This document shows positions 17,040 to 28,584 of a stretch of 29,215 nt of DNA, piece by piece. Position 1 is the stretch's first letter. The number at the start of each line of letters is the position of its first letter. Below the pieces are notes generated by a model, which was not told where the DNA came from, did not search any database, and saw only the letters and a program-made list of their open reading frames with translations. Position numbers and translations under genes: made by a program. This stretch comes from Chromera velia. Lineage: Eukaryota; Sar; Chromeraceae. The DNA is taken from positions 1-29,215 of the forward strand of contig JAHBMJ010001089.1 of assembly GCA_018398765.1 (NCBI GenBank), in the 5' to 3' direction.

Positions 17040-20000
17040 CAAACCAGCGTTTAAAGCCAATCTTTTTTCATAGTTCAGAACAAGCCCTTTTTGAGCCGCT
17101 GGAGGTTATTTATCATGTTTTTGCGTTTGCTTTCTCCTTTGAGGGAGGACTGCCAAGCTTGTCTCTTGCTGAACGTTGGAAGCCTCAAAGGCTAGGCCAC
17201 TAGTCTAGGTAGATAAAGATGGCGTATGATGATGGCAGAGAATCTGCACAAGAACGTGCTCCCCCTTTCCCTCCTTCACAGCCAGCCCCGCCCGTTTTTA
17301 ACTCTTCTTTGCACCCTGGCGTTTTTTCATAACTGCATACCTACTCTCATCAGGTTCCCTCTGGCATTCACTCTCCCCCTTTGCTCCCACCAATCCCTCC
17401 GTCTCGCCCTTATTTTTGCATAGAAGAAATAAAGAAAGTCCTCCGGTCTACAAAGGAGGAAAAGGCTGCAGGGTTGTCCAGATTTGCCCCCAACCACCTC
17501 TCCCTCTGTTTCCAATATTTGTCTCTTTCTCGTGCTTTGTTGTTTATCCATTTAAACTTAATTCACTTAACATCCGCTTAGCATGATGAATAGAAAGTAA
17601 TTAAAATCTGTCCGGTTCCAAAGGGGCCTCCTTCCCCTAACCCTGGTGAATGGCGTCCGATTCATGTTGTCATACTCTTACCAAAACTCTTTTCTTCACT
17701 CCTCTCTGCCCGTCTTACATCGCAAGTGAAGATTAACCATAGCCAGTTGGGTTTTCAGTAAGGGGTAGGAACAAGAGAAGCCATTGGAGCACTTACTGCG
17801 CTGATGCAAAAGGTAAAGAAACGAAAGAAGCCCTTGTTAGCTTGCTTTGTAGACTTCAGCAAAGCTTTTGACTCCCTGCCCAGGGATGTTTTGTTTGAAG
17901 TTTTGCTGAAGCAAGGGGTGAGTGCAGTCGATGTCAAAATGATTCGGGCAATGTATATAAATGTGTACGGAAGCATCACTGGCAGCCCTTTTATGTTTAA
18001 GGAAGAGAAAGAGATGAAACAAGGGGATCTTCTCTCCCCTCTTCTCTTCTTGATTTTCATCAATATGATCTGCTGAAGGCTTCCGGTCGTGCAGAGGTTC
18101 TGCTCGGTCGGGTTGAGTGCGATAGCCTTGGTTACGCCAATGACCTTGTCCTCGTTGCTGAGAGCATGCATAACCTGCAGGTCAGCTTGAATGAATTAAA
18201 TTCTTTCTGTGAAGAGAGGGGGCTCACTGTTAATTTGAAAAAGATGAAAATCATGCGTCTGTCCGACTTTTACCCTGCAATTGAAGGCAGGCTTATGTTT
18301 GGGGGAAAAGAAGTCGAGAGAGTGGGGTCGTATAAGTATCTGGGTGTTCTTTTGTTCGAAGGAGGAGACTTAAGGGAGGTAATAGAAGAGAGGCTTAGCA
18401 TAGCAAGTAGACGGATGGGTCATACAAAAAACGTGGCACTCTCTTTAGGTCGCCTGCCCCCCGCAGCAAAAATTTTGTGTTTATACGCTTTCTGGTTGCC
18501 TGTTGCTCTATATGCGTTTGACTGTCTGCCTGTCCATAAGTCAGACATGGATGCATTAGATGTCCTTGCTTTGTCCATTGGGCTTTGAATCTGTCTCTCT
18601 CCTCTTTCCGTATACTTACTCTGTGTGCTGTTGGTCTACATCAGTGGGTTAACTCGTTAATCATTATGACATCATTATAGTGACTATAAAATCTTCATAA
18701 TCATTATGGGTGGTCTTATGAAAAAAACAAGAATTTGAAGGATCGAGTTTTACAGCTGAAAAGATTTATCTTTATGAGACAAATAAACTCGTTTAAAGCG
18801 TTTTTTGAGAAAATGATTTTTTGGTGAGAAATCAGCTTCCAAAGTTAGGTGACTCCCCATAATTATTATGAAATTCAGAGTCACTATGAAAATTTATAAT
18901 TATTATGAAAGTACCCCTTTGAGTTAACCCACTGATGTACTTCCTGCACGTGTGCATGTGTCGATGAAACTTGCTGGGTATTTGACTAACTTAAAACATA
19001 TTGACCTCAAGATGCCCGCGGGTGCCTGGTCGGCTTTAATGAATGGTGATTGTCCTTCTTCTATGATGCACACACAAAAATTGATTGGGTCGACCGGATT
19101 GGAAGAATTTGTGACTGTCAATCTAACCATCAGAAGAAGAAAGAAAGCTACCAAGGTTGGCGGTCTCCTTCTCTTAAGAACAATGATCAACCGGGAAGTT
19201 GATGAATGGATTGATGGTTGTCTAGAAAGGGCCGCTTCACGGGGGGCGGTTTTGCAGTTTGGCAGAGGCGTCAGACCGAATGTGTTCCAAACGTCTTATC
19301 TTACTGCCCAACGTTCGTCTCTCCTCTTCCTTTCCTCTACTTTTCCTTCATCCCCTTCGTTCTCCCATTTTGTTTCACTCCCTTGCGCTGCGATCTGGTC
19401 CTCAGGCCCTTTTTCAGCCTTGCTGTATATGTTGTTTGGTAGTCGCCCCCATGCACCGTACAGAGGGCTGGAAGGCGTGGTTTGCCCTGTATGCAGGGGC
19501 AAAGCGGACAATCTACTGCACCGACTGACTGAATGCATAGAAACAAGAGCAGATCGAGAGGCTCTGAATGCAATTGTAACCGAAATTGAAGCCAAATTAG
19601 ACAGAGCCCAAGAAAGAGAGAGAAAGTGGTTGCTATCGAAAGACTCCACCCCTCTAAAACACGCCATGCAAAGCGAATTGTTGGCACGAATGAAGGTCAC
19701 CCTAGTATTTAGACACTCACCCATACTGGCCCTGCGACTCTTGCGAAACATCTGTCTGCGCCCTCCATCGTAAGGCCTGCGATTCGATACATGTTATGGT
19801 TACCTACCTCTCTTCCCGTCTCACCTTTTGAATGTTCTTTTTCCATCTCCCACGTACATCTCCCGTCCCCCCTCTCCACCGGTTTTCCTGTCTGCCTCTA
19901 CTGCCTGAGAGTCTCTGTTGCAGTTGTCGCACTCCTCTAATAGAAGGGAAACGACATCAGCGATTTAGAAAGCATCTTCTAGATGCAGGGTGTTTAAAGT

Positions 20001-20135
20001 TGCGAGAATGAAGCCCCCTCCCGTTGTATGATAAAAGTCTGGCAAAGGGGCAATAAAGCATTGTCCTAGACTCATGCACTGCATGATGGCCTATAGACCG
20101 ATTAATAATAATGATGATGATGATGATAAATTAAT
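17040..20135 (+). pseudogene. Decayed non-LTR retrotransposon (LINE) with RT domain
   Basis: Pieces in order: a linker (MAYDDGRESAQERAPPFPPS, 17220 on); RT blocks PYFCIEEIKKVLRSTKEEKA (from about 17409) and VIKICPVPKGPPSPNPGEWR (17597 on), then INHSQLGFQ; motif A FVDFSKAFDSL (17846-17878); EMKQGDLLSPLLFLIFINM; motif C YAND (18133-18144), where active RTs have two Asp; the thumb GSYKYLGVLL; and a C-terminal CPVC-x8-H-x4-C knuckle (19483-19536). Decay: TAA at 17759, frameshifts near 18073 and 18580, stops near 17330 and 17580, and an inserted element at 18639. The AP endonuclease was not found, so the element is 5'-truncated. The 3' end has CAATAAAGC (20050) and a (TAA)n(TGA)n tail at 20101-20128, as in many LINEs. 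Confidence 0.85.
18637..18939. mobile_element. 299-bp TA-target inverted-repeat element inside the LINE
   Basis: The element spans 18639-18937. CATCAGTGGGTTAACTC at the left is the exact complement of GAGTTAACCCACTGATG at the right, and weaker similarity continues inward for about 80 bases (TCATTATGA, TATAGTGACT). TA flanks both sides (18637-18638 and 18938-18939). TA duplication is typical of Tc1/mariner-type elements and their MITEs. Removing 301 bases rejoins a reading frame ALNLSLSSFRILTLCAVG to LLPARVHVSMKLAGYL of the LINE, which supports precise insertion after LINE arrival. Confidence 0.9.
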
Positions 20136-20460
20136 TTAAACCTGGGCTTAAACAGTGCAATAAACACACATGCCTCACTGTATGTAGGGGCCGGTACAGT
20201 AAGGCTGTTGAGGATCGATGACTCCTATTCTAACTACTATTCTAAAAATAAAATATATCTATCTATCTATCTATATATATATATATATATATTCCAAGTC
20301 CCCCTCCCCCCCCCCCCCCNCTGACTACTACATCCCTGTATATGTTTGAACATAATCCTAAGGGTTTGAAATGCTAGTACGATGAATACATACGTTGCAG
20401 TAGTTTTCAGGCCTAACATCCACAAAAACAAATACATCTCTCTGCGAAGGTCAGCAGGGG
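20136..20460. repeat. (TATC)n(TA)n run, poly-C and one undetermined base
   Basis: ATCT repeats begin at 20256, pass into TA repeats to about 20292, and are followed by CCCCTC and a poly-C run ending in N at 20320. The N probably marks a sequencing failure in poly-C. No gene is seen in the rest of the interval. Confidence 0.9.
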
Positions 20461-20666
20461 TGAATGAGTGAATGAATGAATAAATGAATGGATGGATGGA
20501 TAGATGACAAGGATGGATGGATGGGTGACTGAATATTGGGATCAGTGAGTGAGTGAATGAGTGAGTGAATGAATGAATGAATGAGTGAGTGAGTGAATGA
20601 GTGAGTGAATGAGTGAATGAGTGAGTGAATGAATGAGAGAGTAAGTGAGTGAACGAGCGAGTGAGT
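20461..20666. repeat. (GAAT/GAGT)n tetranucleotide tract
   Basis: About 200 bp of mixed TGAA, TGAG and GGAT tetranucleotides. Ser/His/Leu ORFs on the minus strand are repeat artefacts. Confidence 0.95.
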
Positions 20667-21410
20667 ACAGGTAAACGTGAGAGCCACAAGATTCCGAATC
20701 AAGGCTTTAGTAAGGACCTCTTAGGGATGAAGATTGGCTACTCTTTTTTTGTCTTGGCCTCACTGTACTTCTGGAAAGCACCAGAAAAGTGAACAGGGGT
20801 TGGTTATAGACCCCAGGGGGGGGGTCCAACCCATACGGTCGGTTTTGATTTTTTTGATGGCCCCTATAAAATCTAGTGTAAAATGAATTATAACTATTTA
20901 ATATCGTTTTTTAAAAGTCCGACTTGTCCGTAAAGGTCCACTTACCATTTCACTGCCTTGAATGACCATTGCCTTTGAATGCTCAATTCAAAGCCTAGCT
21001 TAGCCTGAGAGTCAATTCAGAATTTGCATAGACTCCCAATGAATTTCCAAATTTCTAATAATTCATAGTAACTCATACAATTTTTTAAAAATAAAATTTA
21101 AATAATTTAATTGTAAAGTAATTCATATGTTCAGTGATAAGTGACTTATTCGTGTTTTAAGCTTCAGCACTGTCACCGTTTTATCTTGTAAAGGTCGCGT
21201 CCATCATACAACGGCATATATGAATTCGTTTGTGCACATATAGGATATGATAAGACAACATTTTGCGAGCGTATTGCTCAAGCTGGAGTCGCAGTTTGTG
21301 GCGTGAGCCCTTGATGAGCTTCTAGGCTTGTAAGCTGCTTCACAGACAACTGTGTTCTACCAACTCAAAACTTCTGTCGGCAATGTGAAGACAGAACATC
21401 TATGGGTCAG
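20667..21410. other. AT-rich interval with no supported gene
   Basis: No gene seen. CCAGGGGGGGGGTCC (about 20812) and GATGGCCCCTATAAAATCTA (about 20858) recall the ends of the 805-bp element at 15683, but I could not find a partner end. Confidence 0.35.
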
Positions 21411-21556
21411 CGACTATTACAATAGTTAGAATAGTGAACTATTTTAACTATTTTCCGATAGTCGCTTCATTTTTAACTATAAAATAGTAAGAATAGTTAA
21501 CTATTTCCGAGTCAACTATTTTTTTAGTTATAGTTTACTATTTTGACTATAACTCC
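21411..21556. repeat. AATAGT/ACTATT palindromic cluster
   Basis: Alternating AATAGT and ACTATT words such as TAGAATAGTGAACTATT give many overlapping inverted repeats. It resembles 16491-16704 in motif, not in overall order. Confidence 0.6.
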
Positions 21557-21932
21557 TAGGCCTCCTAGAGAATTGAAACATTCTCAAAGTACTGAAAAAT
21601 TGAATAATAAGGATTTAGTGCTAGATTTAGTCTGGGATTTAGTGGTGCCCAAGAGTCCTGTAACCCTCGCTGTAACCACTGTTCTAGGCACTGTTGCCCT
21701 TTCGTCTTATCTAGCCCCCGCATTAGGCCCACAAACGGCAACAATTTTGAAATGTTAGTATAAATTGAAGACCAATTAATTCACTTTGCATAATTATTTA
21801 ACTTAAATAAGGCGCTAGCTAGATAAGGCGTATGTCTCATGCCTTAGTGATGCCTACTAAACTGAATGTGTGATCATTAGCGATTCATTGCTTAGTAACT
21901 CTTCGATGAAACAATCGTAACAAATTGAATGA
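21557..21932. other. 3' flank of the minus-strand gene; weak plus-strand ORF
   Basis: Mostly AT-rich. A plus-strand frame ends at about 21758 with VPKSPVTLAVTTVLGTVALS; it opens without ATG inside the AATAGT cluster and I do not call it a gene. This interval should hold the 3' UTR of the gene ending at 21933. Confidence 0.3.
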
Positions 21933-22821
21933 TCACAAGTCTAGTGTCCCCGCAATTGACAAGGCTTCCCAAACTCTCTCTGCCTCTTTCACCTGCCAGC
22001 GAGCCAAAAGAAGTTCCCACGCTGCTTCATTAGTCCACTCACGCACCCAGGGACTGTCTGGACTTCCGTAGGCCGCAGGGCTCCACACCCGCTCGCTCTC
22101 GTCCATGCATGTAAACTTGTGCAGCCAGGATCTCAATTTTGTTCCCTTCTTCTCATTCAAACGCCACACATCTGAGAAGTCAGGACATCCTGTTTGTCGA
22201 ATCGCCCGCAGTGAAGCGTGACGAAAAGCAAAGTGCCGCCGGGTGATGCTGCGAATTTTCTGGGCGTCCTCTTTCAACAGCTGTGGCATAGGAGGCAGAC
22301 TGCAGAGAGACAGAACCGAGTTGGGGTGAGCAGAAAGGGGGACAGAAAGTTGGACAGGTTGAGGCTAGTGGAGCGGCAGATTACGAAGGCAGGGAACATG
22401 GACAAAAAAACAAAAAAAAGCGACTCTTGAAGAGGAGCTGAACGACCTTGCGTGCATCTTCTCTTTCCCGGGAAGTCTGCATTGGAAGAAAGAAAGGGAG
22501 GGGGGGAACGAATCGCAGAGAAGAAACAAAAATGGAGGAAAGAGGCAAAAACACTCATCTTGAATAAGCGCGCACACTGCGCGATCTGGAGACGACGAAA
22601 TCGCTGGTATATTCAAGTAGCAATGGCATCACAATCAAGCTGCAATATTCACGTTTCCAGACGTGTTTGCTGAGGAGCAGACACTGACACAGCGAACACC
22701 AGGGGGCACAGGCAATCGATAAACGCGCGCGCGAGCGCGCACGCACACACGCACAAACACACTCGCACCCACACACATACACACATACACACCCGCACAC
22801 ACACACACACACACACACACA

Positions 22822-22870
<49 letters not shown>

Positions 22871-25442
22871 GCTTGAGGATGCGTCATGACATTTTCTTTG
22901 CGCCTCTGGTTTTCTTGTTGGGCCAACCGCAATCTCATTACTTACAGAGGCCCCTTCTTCGTTTCTTGTCAAAGTTGCTCTTTCCGCTTGTCCCTCGTCT
23001 TTCTCCTCCCCCCTTATCCTTCTTTCAACCTTTTCTGCTTGTAATTGGCTTTTCTTCATGATAGTATGCTTGATTTTCCGTCGTGCCTCTAGTCTCGCGA
23101 GAGATCGAAGTCGTTTCGCCTTAGCCCTCTCTTCCAGAAAGCTTCTTTGCATATCTTGCACCAACTGGACCTCTTCGTTTCGGGTCCTTGAGACAAACGT
23201 GAACGCGTTCACATACTCCCACAGTGTCCCCAACTGACGTCCCGACCTGTATACAGATGCAGATAGATAGGTGGAAGTCAACATATACGTCGCATGCATA
23301 TCTATCGATCTATCTGTCTGTCTGATACATTTGTGTGCGAAAGAATGCTTGTACGCATGCATGTATACATCTGTGTGCGTCTGCACGCGGGAGTGCACGC
23401 CAATCACAGTGGAACTACAAATTCACCCGCTTGCGCCATACCAAAGGATATCTCCCATGCAAACTGGCGCCCTGACCCGCACCTCAGAACACCACAAAAC
23501 TAAAACAAGCCGAATGGCAAGCCCAACACCGCAAATTGGAGAGAAAGTCTGTGAATTGTTTCTTCCTTTCTTCCTTCCTTCCTTCCTTCCTTCCTTCGAG
23601 GAAGGGAGGAGGGAGGAAGAAGGGAGGAGGAAGGGAGCAAGTGAGGAAGGGAGGGAAGCAAGGAAGAAAGAACGAAAGAGCAAAAGAACGGAAGGACTAA
23701 AGAAGGGAAGAAGAGTACAAAAACAAGAAACAAAGCAACAAAACCTCCATGGATCGATTCCACACGGAGCGCTCCTTCCTGCCCCCAGAAAATGAGAATT
23801 AAGGATACTGGGATAGACAGATCGACAGATGGATGGATGGATGAAGAGACAGGGACAGACGGTGGAGAGAGAGAAAGCAGAAAGAAAAAAGGCTGACCGA
23901 TCATTGATGACCAAAGCCAAGGGAAAACAACGAGGAAACGACCCCGCACCCAGCACCTGTCTGAGTCTCTTCTTATCACCTTCCCAGAGTCCCTGCACAC
24001 GGCAATGAAACGTTTGGGCTTTTAGACTGATTGAGATTGAGAACCCGGCTTCCAGATACCCGAGCAGCTGTGTGGAGTGAAGGGTATACGATCCTTTCGG
24101 AAAGAGAGGAAAAGCCATCTGTCCGTGCCGAGGAAATTTCATCCGTACGAGATTCATCACCTCACGGAGTCGTGCTTTGGCTCTCTCGTTCCTCTGTCGG
24201 CCTGAGAGGAGCCCAATCAATTTCATCGTTTCCGATGCCGCCCGAAAAGCGAGGGTAAAGGAAACCGGCTCTAAAGTCGATACATGCCATGCAGAAGCGG
24301 AGAGGCTGCCGAAACCCAGCACATACCTGCACACACAGAGAGAAGCGAAGCAGCGGCCTCAAAAGACTGCAAAGCACGTTGCTTGCTTTTTTGAATTTCC
24401 TCCATCCAAATGCAGGTTCAAAGAAGAGCAGGGACTCTCCAACTCAAAAAGGCACGCATTGCCAAGGGTGCACAGTTGAGAAACAACGGGGTCTCGACCT
24501 CACTTCAAAGCTTCGCATCATCACGCAATTTGAAAGCAGACGACCGCGACCGAGTACACTCCATGTATGAACATGCACATAGCTTGAGTTGGCCAACCTG
24601 ATTCAGCGAATCTCTTGATTACCTTCATGGGCGAGAGCAACAGATGGCAAAAGAAGAGCCACACCACTTGTCACTCAGACACAAGCATACGAACGGCCCT
24701 CCTGTGCCATCTGCCGCGCATACTGAGGACCACAAAAATGCGTGCACTGAACAGCCACTTTGTTGTCTGTTGGTTACCCCCGCTTTGCATTCTGGAGCCT
24801 CTTCCAATTGGATTCGTGCCAGGAGTTTCTGCGCCCCCCACCCCCACCCTTGATTTTCTCTCCTCCGCCCACTCCCCCCTCTGTGTTTTGCTTCTCCATT
24901 CCTTTGTCAGCCCGCTTCCTGTCTGTATCTCCTCCTCCTTGTCCAGTCCAACATGCAAACAGGTTCTCAAGTACACGGTTGCGTGACAAATAAATAAATA
25001 AATAAATTAAAAAAGAAGAAATCCGGTACACTCTGCGAAAGGCACACACACAGAGAACGCGTCCACAATGAGACAAAAAGAACACTTTGCAAAAAAAGAA
25101 ATACCAGCGAACGTACTTCACAAACAGGAGCACATCGAGTCGGTACGTAGGGAGTGTGATACTTGCAGCCAGCACCCCCCCATGTATGTTCAGGTGACCG
25201 TGTGCGAATAAACCGCAGAGCCAGTCGACAAAGGTCTCCCCCCTTTTGGCTACGATTTCTTTCACCCAGTCAGTTACGACCTGTGGAGGTTCCGGCAGGT
25301 CCCTCCCACCCCGCCGGAGCAGGTAAGATCTGGACTCCGCAATGCTCAGGTGATCGAAGCGAAAGGACGCTGGAAGGAATGCGTTGGCCCTTCTGACAAA
25401 GAGGTCGAGGAATGCACAGAAGACGAGAAGGAAGCAAAACAT
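21933..25442 (-). CDS. Four-exon gene, unknown protein of about 475 residues with signal-peptide-like start
   Basis: Exons (minus): 25442-25117, 24326-23957, 23233-22869, 22299-21933 (TGA). Junctions: GAA|GTACGT to GTGTGCAG|GTATG (codon AAG); AGACAG|GTGCTG to GACGTCAG|TTGGGG (phase 0); AAGCAG|GTGTGT to TCTCTCTGCAG|TCTGCC (codon AGT). All phases close. The second junction is the least sure: an acceptor at 23246 is stronger but fits only with an extra exon. The protein opens with a hydrophobic stretch ([15 protein letters not shown]) and [11 protein letters not shown], resembling a signal peptide with an AFLP motif, so entry to the secretory route or a complex plastid is inferred. Residues about 110-230 are mixed ([20 protein letters not shown]), 255-318 form a highly charged probable helix, and the end is Trp-rich ([20 protein letters not shown]). 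No family recognised. Confidence 0.7.
22737..22868. repeat. (AC)n(TC)n(AC)n microsatellite at an intron start
   Basis: The compound dinucleotide tract lies in the last intron of the minus-strand gene and begins exactly at its 5' splice site, so the donor GTGTGT is part of the repeat. Confidence 0.9.
23563..23720. repeat. (CTTC)n followed by purine-rich (GGAA)n tract
   Basis: A CTTCC run (23563-23597) is followed by a GAAGGGAGG-type purine run to about 23720, giving a large imperfect inverted repeat within the second intron of the minus-strand gene. Confidence 0.8.
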
Positions 25443-25826
25443 GAAGCCACGAAGGAAGGACAGGTGAAAGAAGTTTGAGAGGAGAGAAACTCTACGTCCT
25501 AAAGGAAAGCAACCACTGAAGAGGGGAAAATGTTTCAGAGAAAAGTATGCTGCCACGATCGAAGTCGAAGCGCAGGGAGACGGCAACGTGTTCAAGAATA
25601 CACAAAACATCCAACCAAGACAACCGCCAGACTATATACCTGGGAAGAGGATCATCAACCGTCTACTCCCGCCGCCAAGATCAGCGTTGCCTTCCTCCCC
25701 CAGCAAATGATCTACCGGATCAAGAATGGATGAACTGAGCTTGATTTGCTGTTTGATTTGTCAACCTGCCATGCAGGTGAATGCAACAAGAAGCTGGAGA
25801 CAATTGGAGACATCTGGAGACTCTTG
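25443..25826. promoter_or_regulatory. Upstream flank of the four-exon gene
   Basis: Likely 5' UTR and promoter of the minus-strand gene. The reading frame stays open upstream of the chosen ATG to about 25610, so an upstream start or exon is possible. No defined motif seen. Confidence 0.25.
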
Positions 25827-26027
25827 ATGCTCCTGGGGAGCATGCCGTGGCCCCGGTGAAGGGGGGATATCGGGGGTCCCGGATAATCCCGGATGAACAA
25901 CTTATACGGAACATATCAACCAATCAATCAAATCAATTATAACTAAAATTTTAATGCTCCTGCGGAGCATGCCGTGGCCCCGTTGAAAGGGGGAAACCGG
26001 GGGTCGCGCATTATCGCGTATGAAGGC
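25827..26027. repeat. Two tandem hairpin-bearing units
   Basis: ATGCTCCTGGGGAGCATGCC (25827) and ATGCTCCTGCGGAGCATGCC (25954) each form a 7-bp-stem hairpin. Each is followed by GTGGCCCCG, a G run, and a second small palindrome (CCGGATAATCCCGG or CGCGCATTATCGCG), then ATGAA. The offset is 127 bp. Confidence 0.85.
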
Positions 26028-26039
26028 CTAAATACGACT

Positions 26040-26645
26040 AAAAATTAGTCTGAAATTCTTACTTATAGTTATAGCAAATCGATCTGCAAACTGTCTACAA
26101 TACATATTCTTTATCTGAATTTATAAAACTAATTTGCCATATTTTTCCTAACATTTTTAAAAAGGAAAAAATGATGATCTAGAGAATGATTGACTCGTTT
26201 TCTAGTTAACGTGATCTCTCAATACACTAATAACTCGATTAAGTTCGATACGAAAACACAGTAAAAGTATCTGTGAAAAGGCCCCAGACACGAAGGACGG
26301 TCCGAGGACCGGAGAGGAGTGAACCAACAGTATTTGACCTAGTCTTTGACAGTGGATTACAGTGTCTGCATATATGTCTGCATCACTTACACAATAGTTA
26401 CTCTTTCATCATCTTTCACCCTTTGTCCTAGCCTTTGTCTCTCAATCTTGCTGTCTATCTGAGACACTGTCAGTTTCTCTACTTCAGTCTGGATGCATCG
26501 GCCTTGATCTCTTTCTCCTATGCAGAACCGTACATCCATCTGGCTCTTTCCCTCTCTCGCTTTCTATCTCTCCCTGATCATGAGTCTTCGTCTGCCACCT
26601 GTCTGCTAAGGTGCGCACGTACATATACACACACACACATACACA

Positions 26646-26716
<71 letters not shown>

Positions 26717-26730
26717 CGGAAAATCAGATA
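26040..26730. repeat. Dispersed repeat, copy 1, ending in (AC)n(AG)n
   Basis: Diverged copy of 28585-29215. Shared landmarks in the same order: ATAGTTATAG, an AAAAAATGAT block, TCGATACG, a GAACCAACAGT / TTAACCAACAGT word, CAATAGTTACTC, CGGCCTTGATCTCTTTCT, TCTCGCTTTCTATCTCTCCC, and then an AC microsatellite. This copy continues with (AG)n. There is no ORF with recognisable motifs. Confidence 0.75.
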
Positions 26731-27153
26731 GGGACGTGCTAAGGAATGTTCCCTTTCCTTCAAAGTTTCTAAGGCTTTCATTTCATCCCAGACTGATATG
26801 CAGAACATTCAAAATTATGCAGTGCAAAAAGAGACAGTGGCCCTGGACAGTGACCCCAAAGCAGGCAAGCAACCCAGAGAGTTTTGAGTATGATTTCAAG
26901 CAAGCAGACCTCGGTGCACCGCCTGGTGGTTGTACAAAGGAATATGCAGGCAAACACACACCGAGAGACAACCATACACACTAGCATACACAAGCCCTGC
27001 GGTAGAGTGGAGCGGGAATGTTACAGAGCCTTTCAGAAGAAGCTCTCACGTACACACAAAAACACACAAGGCACAAAGGCCGACACAATGAAATATATCA
27101 TGGATGTAGTCCTGCTAGAGCCTTGAAGCATAAGCTACCCATATTCTCTCTCA

Positions 27154-27196
<43 letters not shown>

Positions 27197-28095
27197 CCTC
27201 TCTCTCTCTCTGTCTCACTCTCACTCTCGCTCTCACTCTCGCTCTCTCTCTCTCTCTCTCTCTCTGTGCCTCCTGGCCTCATACACATACGCATACACCT
27301 ATATACAATGTCATACAAACAAACATACGGAGAAGCAGACAGATAGGTAGGCAGGCGAGCAGGTGGGCAGGCAGGCAAACAGGCCATATTTTCATTCCAG
27401 GGGAGGGGAATTTTTTTACAGACAGCAAGACAAAGCTAGAAGACAGACAAATAGTCAGTTACTGTGACTGTTTGTCGCTGCCAGTCGATCAGTGGGTTAG
27501 TCAATCAGTCAGGCAGTCAGTCAGTCAGCCAGTCTTTCACCCTTGTGCTTCTCCTCAGAGTCTCAGCACTCCTGCACTCAATCAACGTGCACCCAGTCAC
27601 TCAAAGGAGACGAATTTTAATATACACATAGCCTAAGAGACACAAAAAAATGTGGAACGGAGAAAGCCAAACAGAGCACACGAAGATAAAACCACATCAT
27701 AGACTGGCATCCACGCACATAAATATCGGAAAAATTTGTCTACAGGGGCACCGTGCATCGAAACGAGTATCGTGGACAGCAACAGGGGGATACTTTAAGA
27801 CAGACATGTAGACGGACACGGAAACCCAACACGCCTACTCATTCACCCATTTACTCAAAGACACAAGGATTCACAACCTAAAGTCAGTACAGACAGGAAA
27901 TCATATATATTGTATGGCAGGCTCAAACAGGGTGAATAGAGCTAGAGGAAAGCCATAGGCGCCCGGGTTTAGCAGCTTGTTCGCGGCAGAGAGTCGCATA
28001 CGCTTGCTAGCAGATTGTCTCTGACTGTCTCCCTTTCATTTATAGAGTCAAATAAACAGGAGGAATACGAAGACAGGAACAGATTTACCACTCAC
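26731..28095. repeat. Unassigned interval with (TC)n tract
   Basis: A (TC)n run occupies 27145-27265 and a GGCAGGCA / CAGTCAGTCAG pair of short tracts lies at 27350-27380 and 27505-27530. No convincing gene or RNA in the rest. Confidence 0.6.
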
Positions 28096-28149
28096 CTTTC
28101 CTTAGAGCAGGACAGGTGGAAACTTGACCAAAGGGCAGATCTGCTTAGT
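28096..28149 (-). CDS. Possible small exon
   Basis: 54 nt bounded by a strong acceptor (TTTCATATTGTTTCCAG) and donor (GAAAG|GTGAGTGG). Spliced in phase from the exon at 28339-28239 it reads TKQICPLVKFPPVLL and then a stop, so either the protein ends here or the join is wrong. Confidence 0.3.
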
Positions 28150-28238
28150 CTGGAAACAATATGAAACTCACAACAGACAGATTGAGACGCGCGGAGATGG
28201 CGTTTGAAGAGTAGTATTTTCACCCAGCTTTCACTCAC

Positions 28239-28339
28239 TGTCACGCCCACGTCCGTCATTAAGTTGAAGATTTCCCTCATCTGCTCACCCACATTACAAA
28301 GTCTGACAAAGCTGTCGAACAGCACATCTGATAGCGCAT
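28239..28339 (-). CDS. Possible exon of an unidentified minus-strand gene
   Basis: 101 nt between a TCTGAATTTAG acceptor and a GTGACA|GTGAGTG donor; 33 codons open: ALSDVLFDSFVRLCNVGEQM, then REIFNLMTDVGVT. Protein-like composition with a regular helix pattern. Upstream exons would lie to the right, in or past the dispersed repeat. Family unknown. Confidence 0.4.
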
Positions 28340-28584
28340 CTAAATTCAGACCTCAGAGGCGGTCGAATTCAATCATTTCAATCAATGACATGCATGCGCA
28401 AAATTTTTATTGCGCGGTCCCGTAAGGCGTTTGCGACCCGAAATGTGAGGAAGTACGTAAGTGGCGCGCGTGCGAAATTCGGTGTAGGGGGCGGGGCTCA
28501 CCTTTACTTTTTTCCTTTCGGTTTGGGCTACAGGTACCGTGGCTCGGGGGCCACGGCAATTAACTAAAATTAACTAAAAAACTA

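Noticed and set aside
21543-21758. 71-codon plus-strand ORF
   Set aside because: It opens without ATG inside a palindromic repeat and has no recognisable motif or exon border.
23423-23990. Extension of exon 2 of the four-exon gene into a Ser/Leu/Phe-rich frame
   Set aside because: The composition changes abruptly after the AGACAG|GTGCTG donor and the extension enters a CTTCC/GGAA simple repeat, so it is taken as intron.
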